Source of the DNA: Winogradskyella sp.
Lineage (GTDB): Bacteria > Bacteroidota > Bacteroidia > Flavobacteriales > Flavobacteriaceae
Length of the DNA: 43,661 bases
Assembly (NCBI GenBank): GCA_028383925.1
Contig: JAOEWO010000019.1
Location: 1 to 43,661 of the forward strand
Direction of reading: 5' to 3'
Position 1 is the first letter of the stretch, and every line of letters begins with the position of its first letter. Under the pieces are notes generated by a model, which had not been told where the DNA came from, did not search any database, and saw only the letters and a program-made list of their open reading frames with translations. Both the position numbers and the translations under genes were made by a program. This document shows, piece after piece, positions 17,149-26,121 of this stretch.

Positions 17149-17156
17149 TATTTTTG
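17149..17156 (+). promoter_or_regulatory. Promoter -7 box (TATTTTTG) of the act-cox operon
   Basis: TATTTTTG matches TAnnTTTG and is the last good box before the respiratory operon. The -33 region (17124-17130, ATTTA) is weak. The transcript would start near 17162. Confidence 0.6.
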
Positions 17157-17237
17157 CATAGGATTTAAAGAACATATTTTTTCAGATTTTTAATGAAAAA
17201 ATCGTACCAAAGTTTAGAAGATAATTCAACTAACAAT

Positions 17238-18536
17238 ATGAAACAGGTGATTTACCGTAATTTAACATCAAGAATTCTTAGTCTAGGTTTCGTTTTATTA
17301 CTTACGTTTTCGTCCTCGCTTACTGCTCAAGAAGGCGATGCAGAAAAGGGAAAGAAGCTTTACGGAGTAAATTGTGCATCGTGTCACAAGCTCGATAAGA
17401 GAATGACGGGCCCGGCTTTGCGTAATGTAGAAGCAAGGCTTTACGAAGATGAGGGTTTAGATAGAGCATGGCTTAATACGTGGATTAAGAATAGTGCTGG
17501 GCTTATAAAGTCTGGTGATGCATATGCTAATAAAATTTATAAAGAATATAATGGCGTTGCCATGACTGCGTTTCCGCAGTTTAGTGACCAAGATATTTCA
17601 GATATTCTAGCCTATACGGCACAGCCAAAACCAACGCCTCCTGTTATTGTGGATAATGGTCCAGTAGATGGTGGTGGTCAAGGCGACAGTACTTCAAATG
17701 AATTAATTCTTGGTGCATTAGCATTATTGTTTGCTTTATTAGCAGGTGCTTTAGTGCTTGTAAATAAAACCCTTAATCGTTTTGCAGATGCTAAAGGTAT
17801 AGATGTTGTTGTAGATGAGAAAAGAACGCCATTATGGAAAGTGTTTGCTCAAAACCAATTTTTAGTTTTAGTTACCACTATTTTATTTTTATTGGCAAGT
17901 GCTTATTTTGTATACGGTTCTTTAATGTCAGTTGGCGTAGACCAAGGTTACGAGCCTGTGCAGCCAATTCATTATTCACACAGAATACACGCTGGTGAAA
18001 ACGCAATAGATTGTAAGTATTGTCACTCATCTGCTAGAGTAAGTAAGCATTCAGGAATTCCTTCATTAAATATCTGTATGAATTGTCATAAGTCAATTGG
18101 TGCAGTAGCGGATGCTACACAAGCAGAAGGTATTAATGAGTATGGTGTAGATTATAACTCTGAAATCCAAAAGCTTTACAAGGCTGTTGGTTGGGATGAA
18201 GATACACAATCGTACACAGGTGAAACAAGTCCTGTTAAATGGATACGTATTCACAACTTACCAGACTTTGCATATTTTAATCACTCTCAGCACGTTTCTG
18301 TTGCAGGTGTAGAGTGTCAAACATGTCATGGTCCTGTTGAAGAAATGGAAATTATGTACCAGCATTCACCACTAACAATGGGTTGGTGTATTAACTGTCA
18401 CAGAGAAACAAATGTGAAAGTTGAGGGTAATGAATATTATACTAAAATTCACGAAGAATTATCAAAAAAGTATGGTGTTGAGCAATTAACAGCAGCTCAA
18501 ATGGGTGGATTAGAATGTGGTAAGTGCCATTACTAA
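17238..18536 (+). CDS. actA: Alternative complex III subunit ActA, multiheme cytochrome c
   Basis: This 432-residue protein carries six CxxCH haem sites: one in an N-terminal cytochrome c domain (46-50) and five in the C-terminal half (259, 280, 360, 384, 427, the last ending CGKCHY at the terminus). Two membrane segments lie between them (about 155-175 and 205-230). It passes electrons from the ActB/ActC core of alternative complex III toward cytochrome c or the oxidase on the periplasmic side. The start is placed at ATG 17238 because the signal peptide then begins normally and ends at LTAQ near residue 31. An upstream ATG at 17193 in the same frame would add 15 polar residues and cannot be excluded. 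It is the first gene of the actABCDEF-coxBA operon. Confidence 0.93.
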   Translation: MKQVIYRNLTSRILSLGFVLLLTFSSSLTAQEGDAEKGKKLYGVNCASCHKLDKRMTGPALRNVEARLYEDEGLDRAWLNTWIKNSAGLIKSGDAYANKIYKEYNGVAMTAFPQFSDQDISDILAYTAQPKPTPPVIVDNGPVDGGGQGDSTSNELILGALALLFALLAGALVLVNKTLNRFADAKGIDVVVDEKRTPLWKVFAQNQFLVLVTTILFLLASAYFVYGSLMSVGVDQGYEPVQPIHYSHRIHAGENAIDCKYCHSSARVSKHSGIPSLNICMNCHKSIGAVADATQAEGINEYGVDYNSEIQKLYKAVGWDEDTQSYTGETSPVKWIRIHNLPDFAYFNHSQHVSVAGVECQTCHGPVEEMEIMYQHSPLTMGWCINCHRETNVKVEGNEYYTKIHEELSKKYGVEQLTAAQMGGLECGKCHY

Positions 18537-18664
18537 GACGTAATCTTGGTAGTATCCGAGTTGTCGGAAAATTCTAATTAAGAGTAAATAAATCTAAAGT
18601 TACTGTGAAGCTGAAAGCAATTGAAGTTGAGCAGAAAAAATAATAAGAAGTAATTCAAAATTAT

Positions 18665-21600
18665 ATGTCATCAAACAAGAAATACTGGAAAAGTGTTGAA
18701 GAGCTAAACGAAAATAGTTCTATTGTTGAGACGCTACAACAAAACGAATTTGTAGAAGCAATTCCAACAGATGAGTTTTTAGGGGATAAAGAGTCTTTAG
18801 AGTCGTCTTCTACCTCGCGTCGTGATTTCTTAAAATACGTAGGTTTTAGTACAGCTGCCGCTTCATTAGCAGCTTGTGAAGGCCCAGTAATTAAGTCAAT
18901 TCCTTATGTAGTTCAGCCTAACGAAATTATTCCGGGCGTTGCTAACTACTATGCAACAACAATTGCAAACGGATTTGATTTTGCTAGTGTTTTAGTGAAA
19001 ACAAGAGAAGGAAGACCTATTAAAATTGAAAACAACACAGATGCGGCAACTAACGGTATTGCAAATGCAAGAGTTAATGCATCGGTCTTAGGATTATATG
19101 ATAGTCTAAGAGTAAAATCACCAATGAAAGGTGACTCTGAAATCTCTTGGAGTACTTTTATGTCTGAGACTACTTCAAAAATTAATGCACTTAGTGATGC
19201 TAAAGAGATTGTTTTTTTAACACAAACTTTAGCGAGTCCATCTACACACAAATTACTAGCAGAATTTAAAGAAAAATACGGTAATGTACGCCACGTTGTA
19301 TACGATGCTATTTCAGAATCTGCTGCTTTAGATGCCTACCAAGCAATGTACGGTACTAGAGGGATGGCTAATTACGATTTTTCTAAAGCCATGACTGTTG
19401 TGTCTATAGGTGCAGATTTCTTAGGAGATTGGCAAGGAGGTGGTTTTGATTCAGACTACGCAAAAAAGCGTATTCCGGCTAACGGTAAAATGTCTAGACA
19501 CATTCAGTTTGAGTCTAATATGTCATTAACTGGTGCAAACGCAGATAAACGTGTGTCCTTAAAACCAAGCGAGCAAAAATTAGCTTTAGCTACATTATAT
19601 AGTTACGTTACTGGTAATTCAGCGGGTGGTAATTCACTTTCCGAAGAACTAAATGCAGCAGTTAAGTCTGCAGCTCAACAATTAAAAAGAGCAGGCAGTA
19701 ACGCCGTTGTAGTTACAGGTATTCAAGATGTAAATGCACAGACTGTAGTTTTAGAATTAAACACCTACTTAAAGAGTAAGGCATTCGATCCTAAAACAAC
19801 TTTAAAAACAAGACAAGGAAGCGATAAAGCAGTAATGCAATTAGTTTCTGACATGAAAGCTGGTAAAGTTGGTGCCATAATAATGAATGGTGTTAACCCA
19901 ATGTATACAATGCCAAACGCTTCAGATTTTGCTGATGGTTTAGCTAAAACAGATATTTCTATTGCTTTTTCTTTAAAGCAAGACGAAACATCATCTAATT
20001 GTGATTACATAGCTGCTGCACCACATTATTTAGAATCTTGGGGTGACGTAGAAATGAAAAAAGGGCATTATTCAATGATGCAACCTACAATAAGACCTTT
20101 ATTTGATACCAAACAGTTTCAAGATGTATTATTAGCTTGGAATGGTAATGACGTTTCTTACAGAGATTACTTAAAATCAGTTTGGACAGCAGATATACTT
20201 AGTGGAGCTTCGTTTAATAAAGCAGTTCAAGATGGTGTTTTTATCTCGTCATCATCATTAGATGAAACTATTACAACTGATGCTAACGCTGATGATACAG
20301 AACAAACATCTACTTTAACAGGAAGTAGTGCCGCTATGGCTTTAGCGAATTCAGCTAAGGGTTCAGAAATGGAAATTACCTTATATACCAAAACTGGTTT
20401 AGGTGATGGTCAACAAGCAAATAATCCGTGGTTACAAGAGTTTCCAGATCCTATTACAAGAACAACTTGGGATAACTATGTAACAGTTTCTAAAGTAGAT
20501 GCTGATGCTATGGGGTTGGTTAACAAAAATGTTGCCAATGGCGGACTTAATGGTAGTTATGTGAATGTAACCGTTAATGGAGTTACTGTTTCTAATGTAC
20601 CTGTAATTATTCAGCCAGGTCAAGCAAAAGGTTCTGTTGGTATGGCCTTTGGTTACGGTAGAACATCTAAAGCTTTAAAAGACGAAATGAAGACTGGTGT
20701 TAATGCTTATGCATTATATCAAAACTTCAATACAGTACAAGACGTTAGTTTAGAAAAAGCAGCAGGCGAGCATGAATTTGCTTGTGTGCAGTTGCATAAT
20801 ACGTTAATGGGTCGTGGTGATATCATTAAAGAAACGACTTTAGAAATTTTTAATACTAAGAGTAAACGTGTTTGGAATAAAGTTCCAGAAGTGTCTCTTA
20901 ATCATATAGAAACACCAGTAACATCACCAGATGTTGATTTATGGGATGAGTTTGATCGTTCAATTGGTCATCACTTTAACCTATCAATCGATTTAAATGC
21001 ATGTACTGGTTGTGGAGCTTGTGTTATTGCATGTCATGCAGAAAATAATGTGCCAGTTGTTGGTAAGTCTGAAATGAGACGTAGTAGAGATATGCATTGG
21101 TTGCGTATAGATAGATACTATTCTCACGAAGATACATTTACTGAAGATATTATTGAAAAAGAAGCAACAGATGGTCTTGGTTTAGGAGATTATTTAGTTG
21201 GTGACGGTCAAGGTGATGGCTCGCTATCTACATTCAATAGATTAGAGAATCCTAATGATAATCCACAAGTTGTTTTTCAACCTGTAATGTGTCAGCATTG
21301 TAACCATGCACCTTGTGAAACGGTTTGTCCTGTTGCAGCAACAGTTCACAGTCGTCAAGGTCAAAACCACATGGCATACAACAGATGTGTAGGTACAAGA
21401 TATTGCGCAAATAACTGTCCTTATAAAGTACGTCGTTTTAACTGGTTCTTATACAATAAGAATGATGAATTCGATTATTACATGAATGACGATTTAGGTC
21501 GTATGGTATTAAACCCAGATGTTACAGTACGTTCTCGTGGTGTTATGGAAAAATGTTCTATGTGTATTCAAAAAACACAAAAAACTATTCTAGATGCAAA

Positions 21601-21814
21601 ACGTGATGGTAGAGTAATTAAAGATGGTGAGTTTGAAACTGCTTGTTCAGCAGCATGTGGAAACGGAGCTATGGCATTTGGTGATATAAATGATAAAGAG
21701 AGTAAGATTGCCGCATTAAAAGATGATGATCGTATGTATCATTTACTTGAATATGTTGGTACAAAACCTAACGTTATTTATCACACAAAAGTGAGAAATA
21801 CATCTGAAGCATAA
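18665..21814 (+). CDS. actB: Alternative complex III subunit ActB, iron-sulfur protein
   Basis: This 1049-residue periplasmic subunit has a twin-arginine export motif SRRDFLK (51-57) followed by a lipobox-like LAAC at Cys71. Residues ~75-740 match a molybdopterin-oxidoreductase fold that in this complex carries no molybdenum cofactor. Residues ~780-1010 form a four-cluster ferredoxin-like part with CTGCGACVIACH (from 780), CQHCNHAPCETVCP, a CxxxxxCxxxCP-type group (CVGTRYCANNCP) and CSMCIQKTQ. The iron-sulfur chain takes electrons from menaquinol oxidised at ActC and passes them to ActA haems. A 128-base gap separates it from actA without a terminator. Confidence 0.95.
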   Translation: MSSNKKYWKSVEELNENSSIVETLQQNEFVEAIPTDEFLGDKESLESSSTSRRDFLKYVGFSTAAASLAACEGPVIKSIPYVVQPNEIIPGVANYYATTIANGFDFASVLVKTREGRPIKIENNTDAATNGIANARVNASVLGLYDSLRVKSPMKGDSEISWSTFMSETTSKINALSDAKEIVFLTQTLASPSTHKLLAEFKEKYGNVRHVVYDAISESAALDAYQAMYGTRGMANYDFSKAMTVVSIGADFLGDWQGGGFDSDYAKKRIPANGKMSRHIQFESNMSLTGANADKRVSLKPSEQKLALATLYSYVTGNSAGGNSLSEELNAAVKSAAQQLKRAGSNAVVVTGIQDVNAQTVVLELNTYLKSKAFDPKTTLKTRQGSDKAVMQLVSDMKAGKVGAIIMNGVNPMYTMPNASDFADGLAKTDISIAFSLKQDETSSNCDYIAAAPHYLESWGDVEMKKGHYSMMQPTIRPLFDTKQFQDVLLAWNGNDVSYRDYLKSVWTADILSGASFNKAVQDGVFISSSSLDETITTDANADDTEQTSTLTGSSAAMALANSAKGSEMEITLYTKTGLGDGQQANNPWLQEFPDPITRTTWDNYVTVSKVDADAMGLVNKNVANGGLNGSYVNVTVNGVTVSNVPVIIQPGQAKGSVGMAFGYGRTSKALKDEMKTGVNAYALYQNFNTVQDVSLEKAAGEHEFACVQLHNTLMGRGDIIKETTLEIFNTKSKRVWNKVPEVSLNHIETPVTSPDVDLWDEFDRSIGHHFNLSIDLNACTGCGACVIACHAENNVPVVGKSEMRRSRDMHWLRIDRYYSHEDTFTEDIIEKEATDGLGLGDYLVGDGQGDGSLSTFNRLENPNDNPQVVFQPVMCQHCNHAPCETVCPVAATVHSRQGQNHMAYNRCVGTRYCANNCPYKVRRFNWFLYNKNDEFDYYMNDDLGRMVLNPDVTVRSRGVMEKCSMCIQKTQKTILDAKRDGRVIKDGEFETACSAACGNGAMAFGDINDKESKIAALKDDDRMYHLLEYVGTKPNVIYHTKVRNTSEA

Positions 21815-21842
21815 ATTTAATTAAAGAATCAATTATATAATT

Positions 21843-23585
21843 ATGGCGTCTCATTACGAAGCACCTATTAGAAGACCATTAGTAACCGGAGAAAAATCGT
21901 ATCACGATGTTACTGTTGACGTAGCTAGACCTGTAGAAGGTCAAGCCAACAGAGCATGGTGGATAGTTTTCAGTATTGCGTTGGTCGCGTTCCTTTGGGG
22001 AATAGGTTGTATTATTTATACCGTATCTACTGGTATTGGTGTTTGGGGTCTTAATAAGACTGTAAACTGGGCTTGGGATATTACTAACTTCGTTTGGTGG
22101 GTTGGTATTGGTCACGCAGGAACTCTAATTTCGGCAGTACTATTATTATTCCGTCAAAAATGGAGAATGGCAATTAATCGATCTGCGGAAGCTATGACTA
22201 TTTTCTCGGTAGTTCAAGCAGGTTTGTTCCCTATTATACACATGGGTCGTCCATGGTTAGCATACTGGGTATTGCCTATTCCAAATCAATTTGGTTCCTT
22301 ATGGGTTAACTTTAACTCACCTTTACTTTGGGATGTTTTCGCAATTTCAACGTATTTATCTGTGTCATTAGTATTTTGGTGGACAGGTTTATTACCAGAT
22401 TTTGCAATGATCAGAGATCGTGCTGTTAAACCTTTTCAAAAGAAAATATATTCTTTATTAAGTTTTGGTTGGTCTGGTAGAGCAAAAGATTGGCAACGTT
22501 TTGAAGAAGTATCATTAGTACTTGCTGGTTTAGCAACACCTTTAGTACTTTCTGTACACACTATTGTATCTTTTGATTTTGCAACATCAGTTATTCCGGG
22601 TTGGCATACAACAATTTTTCCACCTTACTTTGTGGCAGGTGCCATATTCTCTGGTTTCGCTATGGTAAATACGCTTCTTATTATTATGAGAAAAGTATGT
22701 AACCTAGAAGATTATATTACGGTACAACACATAGAGTTAATGAATATTGTAATTATGCTTACGGGTTCTATAGTAGGTGTAGCTTATATAACTGAGCTTT
22801 TCATTGCATGGTACTCTGGTGTTGAGTACGAACAGTATGCGTTCTTAAACAGAGCTACTGGTCCTTACGCATGGGCATATTGGTCAATGATGTGTTGTAA
22901 TGTATTCTCACCTCAGTTTATGTGGTTTAAGAGATTAAGAACAAGCATTATGTTTTCATTCTTTATATCTATTGTAGTAAATATTGGTATGTGGTTTGAG
23001 CGTTTTGTAATTATTGTAACCTCATTACACAGAGATTATTTACCATCATCGTGGACCATGTTCTCTCCAACATTTGTAGACATCGGTATTTTTATTGGAA
23101 CTATAGGTTTCTTCTTTGTACTATTTTTATTGTACTCACGTACATTCCCAGTAATAGCACAAGCAGAAGTGAAAACTATTTTAAAGTCTTCAGGTGAGCG
23201 TTACAAAGCTATAAGAGAACGAGGTGATAGTTTAGTTGGTACAGGATCTGATGCTAGAACATCAACCCCTGTTTTAATGCATACCAAAACTGAAAAATCG
23301 TCTGGCACAGCTACTGAAGATAATTCATCAAAAGTAAATGACCTGTTAGGTTCTATTGGTGCTTTTGATGCAGCAACACAAACCGCAGATGACTTAAAAG
23401 TTATTAACGGAATTGGACCTAAAATGGAAGAGGTGCTAAATAGCATAGGTATTTACACATTCCTTCAGGTAAGTAAGATGACTAAAAAAGAATATGACTT
23501 GTTAGATGCAATCACAAGTTCTTTCCCAGGAAGAGCAGAACGTGATGATTGGTCAGGGCAAGCTAAAAATTTATTAAATAACTAA
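21843..23585 (+). CDS. actC: Alternative complex III subunit ActC (NrfD/PsrC-like) with C-terminal helix-hairpin-helix
   Basis: This 580-residue integral membrane subunit is of the NrfD/PsrC type, with about ten membrane helices between residues 40 and 445. It is the expected menaquinol-oxidising subunit; segments such as NFVWWVGIGHAGT (near 80) and IHMGRPW (near 130) fit the family. After the membrane domain comes a polar linker (about 450-515) and a tail of ~65 residues starting DDLKVINGIGPKMEEVL (516), which looks like a helix-hairpin-helix fold. That tail is not part of the minimal NrfD family. It is 28 bases after actB and 8 before actD. Confidence 0.93.
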   Translation: MASHYEAPIRRPLVTGEKSYHDVTVDVARPVEGQANRAWWIVFSIALVAFLWGIGCIIYTVSTGIGVWGLNKTVNWAWDITNFVWWVGIGHAGTLISAVLLLFRQKWRMAINRSAEAMTIFSVVQAGLFPIIHMGRPWLAYWVLPIPNQFGSLWVNFNSPLLWDVFAISTYLSVSLVFWWTGLLPDFAMIRDRAVKPFQKKIYSLLSFGWSGRAKDWQRFEEVSLVLAGLATPLVLSVHTIVSFDFATSVIPGWHTTIFPPYFVAGAIFSGFAMVNTLLIIMRKVCNLEDYITVQHIELMNIVIMLTGSIVGVAYITELFIAWYSGVEYEQYAFLNRATGPYAWAYWSMMCCNVFSPQFMWFKRLRTSIMFSFFISIVVNIGMWFERFVIIVTSLHRDYLPSSWTMFSPTFVDIGIFIGTIGFFFVLFLLYSRTFPVIAQAEVKTILKSSGERYKAIRERGDSLVGTGSDARTSTPVLMHTKTEKSSGTATEDNSSKVNDLLGSIGAFDAATQTADDLKVINGIGPKMEEVLNSIGIYTFLQVSKMTKKEYDLLDAITSSFPGRAERDDWSGQAKNLLNN

Positions 23586-23593
23586 TATAGTTT

Positions 23594-24130
23594 ATGGAAG
23601 CTTCGAAAGTAATTCATGCTATTTATACAGATGATGATGTATTGATGTTAGCCGTTAAAAAGGTTAAAGCAGAAAAACATCACATTGAAGAGATATATAC
23701 ACCTTTTCCCGTTCACGGACTAGATAAGGCAATGGGCTTAGCACCTACACGTTTAGCAATAACAGCATTTTTATATGGTTGTATCGGTATTACTGTTGCA
23801 ACAGTAATGATGAACTATATAATGATACAAGATTGGCCACAAGATATTGGTGGTAAACCAAGCTTTAGTTATTTAGAAAACATGCCAGCGTTTGTACCTA
23901 TTATGTTTGAACTTACGGTATTCTTTGCAGCACACTTAATGGTAATAACATTTTATTTAAGAAGTAGAATGTGGCCATTTAAGAAAGCTGAGAATCCGGA
24001 TCCTAGAACTACGGATGATCATTTTTTAATGGAAATAGCAATACATGACAATGAAGCGTCATTAGCTGCTCTACTTAAAGAAACTGGTGCTGTTGAGATT
24101 AATATTATTGATAAAGAAGATGCACATTAA
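23594..24130 (+). CDS. actD: Alternative complex III subunit ActD (DUF3341)
   Basis: This 178-residue protein has a soluble N-terminal part containing a YTPFPVHGLDKAMG segment (36-49), two membrane helices (about 57-78 and 97-122) and a soluble C-terminal tail. This matches DUF3341/ActD, a small membrane subunit that sits beside ActC and ActF in the complex. It has no redox motif. Its stop is one base before the chosen actE start, which points to translational coupling. Confidence 0.93.
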   Translation: MEASKVIHAIYTDDDVLMLAVKKVKAEKHHIEEIYTPFPVHGLDKAMGLAPTRLAITAFLYGCIGITVATVMMNYIMIQDWPQDIGGKPSFSYLENMPAFVPIMFELTVFFAAHLMVITFYLRSRMWPFKKAENPDPRTTDDHFLMEIAIHDNEASLAALLKETGAVEINIIDKEDAH

Positions 24131-24131
24131 T

Positions 24132-24683
24132 ATGAAAGCTACATTTAAATTAACGGTAGTATTAGTAATGCTATTAAGTATAGTGTCTTGTAACAAAAAA
24201 TCAAGTCGAAGCTATCAATATATGCCTAATATGTACGAGTCTATAGGTTATGAAACCTACCAAGAGTCTAATATATTTAAAGGTGGTATAGAAGCACAGC
24301 TACCTGCAGATGGAACTATTCCAAGAGGTGATTTTATGCCTTTTGAAATAGAGAATAATACAGAAGGTTATGAGTTTGCCAAGGCAAATTTAATAAACCC
24401 TATCGCTACTGCAGAGTTAGATGAAAACGTTGCAGGCCCTTTGTACAACATTTACTGTGCAATATGTCATGGAAATAAAGGTGCTGGAGACGGTATGTTA
24501 GCAAAAAAGGAATTAATTATTCCTGGAAGCTACGCAGATAAAGATATTACAGTTGGTAGTATTTATCATACAATATACTATGGTAAAAACTCTATGGGTT
24601 CTTATGCGAACCAACTTAGTGAAAACGAACGTTGGCAAGTAGTTGCTTACGTAGAGAAATTAAAGGCTGATTTAAACAAGTAA
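24132..24683 (+). CDS. actE: Alternative complex III subunit ActE, monohaem cytochrome c lipoprotein
   Basis: This 183-residue periplasmic lipoprotein has a signal ending in the lipobox LSIVSC (Cys near 20) and a single haem site CAICH (near 107) followed by GNKGAGDGM, the usual cytochrome c surroundings. YGKNSMGSYANQ near 155 probably supplies the axial Met. It serves as the mobile or docking haem of alternative complex III. The frame extends upstream to 24087, but the lipoprotein signal begins cleanly at ATG 24132, one base after the actD stop, so that start is chosen. Confidence 0.93.
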   Translation: MKATFKLTVVLVMLLSIVSCNKKSSRSYQYMPNMYESIGYETYQESNIFKGGIEAQLPADGTIPRGDFMPFEIENNTEGYEFAKANLINPIATAELDENVAGPLYNIYCAICHGNKGAGDGMLAKKELIIPGSYADKDITVGSIYHTIYYGKNSMGSYANQLSENERWQVVAYVEKLKADLNK

Positions 24684-24705
24684 GATTTAGATAAAGATTA
24701 TATAA

Positions 24706-26097
24706 ATGGAATATAAAATTTCAAATCGATTAAAATTAGGCGCTATCATTTTAATGGTTTTAGGATCATTAGGTGTAGGTTATGGTTTTTGGGATTCTCA
24801 CCAGGTAAAAGATGTTAACGATGTAAAAGAGCTATTAGCTAGCGAATCTCATCATGGTGATGACCATGCATCAGAAGGCCACGGTGAAGAACATGCAGAA
24901 GCGCATGCTGACTCAGCATCACATTCAAATGATGCACATGCAGATACGGCTCATTCAGATCACGATGTAGAAGAACATAAAATGTCTCACGAAGAGCATG
25001 TATTACACCAAATACACAACAGACCTTGGTCCGCGATGTATGTAGCTGCTTTCTTTTTCTTTATGATTGCATTAGGTGTATTAGCATTTTATGCTATTCA
25101 ATTTGCAGCTCAGGCAGGATGGTCTCCTGTTTTATTTAGAGTCATGGAAGGGATTACAGCTTATGTATTACCTGGCGGATTAATAGTTTTAGCTATTGCT
25201 TTTGCCTCTGGTACCATTGGACATTTCAATATTTTTATTTGGATGGATCCAGATGTTGTAGCGCATGATGAACTTATTCAAGGTAAAGAAAGTTGGTTAA
25301 ACCTTACATGGTTTACTATAAGAGGTCTAATATTTATTGCAGGTTGGGCAACTTACAGACATTTTTCAAGAAAATTCTCTATAGCGCAAGACAACGCAGA
25401 TATAAATGATAATACTAACTTTAAGAAGCATTTTAGAATATCTGCAGCATTTTTAGTATTCTATATTTATACAGAATCTATGATGTCTTGGGATTGGATA
25501 ATGAGTGTAGATCCACATTGGTTTAGTACATTATTTGGTTGGTATGTATTTGCAAGTATGTTTGTAAGTGGTATAACCGTTATTGCTATGATTACAATTT
25601 ATCTAAAGTCTAAAGGCTTATTAGAATTTGTAAACGACAGTCATATACATGATTTAGCTAAATTTATGTTTGGTATTAGTATATTCTGGACCTACTTATG
25701 GTTCTCACAATTTATGCTAATATGGTATTCTAACATACCTGAAGAAGTTACTTATTTTGTAACACGTATTGAGGATTACAACCTACCTTTCTTTGGTATG
25801 GTAGCCATGAACTTCTTATTCCCACTATTACTATTAATGAATAGCGATTACAAACGTATTCCTTGGTTTGTTGTAATGGCAGGTGTTGTAATATTATGTG
25901 GTCATTATTTAGATGTCTTTAACATGATTATGCCAGCAACAGTTGGCGACAGATGGTTTATTGGTATACCAGAAATTGGATCTATTTTATTATTTGGTGG
26001 TCTATTTTTACTAGTTGTATTTACTGCGCTAGGTAAATATCCATTACTTGCTAAAGGAAATCCATACATAAAGGAAAGTGAAAATTTCCATTATTAA
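24706..26097 (+). CDS. actF: Alternative complex III subunit ActF, with His-rich loop
   Basis: This 463-residue NrfD-like membrane subunit resembles ActC and lies next to it in the complex; relatives have about ten membrane helices. It may contribute to a proton path but is not expected to bind a redox centre. The first helix is at about 12-30. It is followed by a hydrophilic stretch (49-104) containing 15 histidines together with many Asp, Glu and Ala, before the second helix at about 110. This loop could bind metal ions or simply be a flexible charged spacer. The gene lies 22 bases after actE and 24 before coxB. Confidence 0.93.
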   Translation: MEYKISNRLKLGAIILMVLGSLGVGYGFWDSHQVKDVNDVKELLASESHHGDDHASEGHGEEHAEAHADSASHSNDAHADTAHSDHDVEEHKMSHEEHVLHQIHNRPWSAMYVAAFFFFMIALGVLAFYAIQFAAQAGWSPVLFRVMEGITAYVLPGGLIVLAIAFASGTIGHFNIFIWMDPDVVAHDELIQGKESWLNLTWFTIRGLIFIAGWATYRHFSRKFSIAQDNADINDNTNFKKHFRISAAFLVFYIYTESMMSWDWIMSVDPHWFSTLFGWYVFASMFVSGITVIAMITIYLKSKGLLEFVNDSHIHDLAKFMFGISIFWTYLWFSQFMLIWYSNIPEEVTYFVTRIEDYNLPFFGMVAMNFLFPLLLLMNSDYKRIPWFVVMAGVVILCGHYLDVFNMIMPATVGDRWFIGIPEIGSILLFGGLFLLVVFTALGKYPLLAKGNPYIKESENFHY

Positions 26098-26121
26098 TTT
26101 TAAATTAGAACAGAAACGATA

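Noticed and set aside
18537..18664. 128-base gap between actA and actB examined for a terminator or small gene
   Set aside because: Only a four-base stem (CCGA/TCGG) is present, with no T run and no open frame of note; it is read as an ordinary operon spacer.
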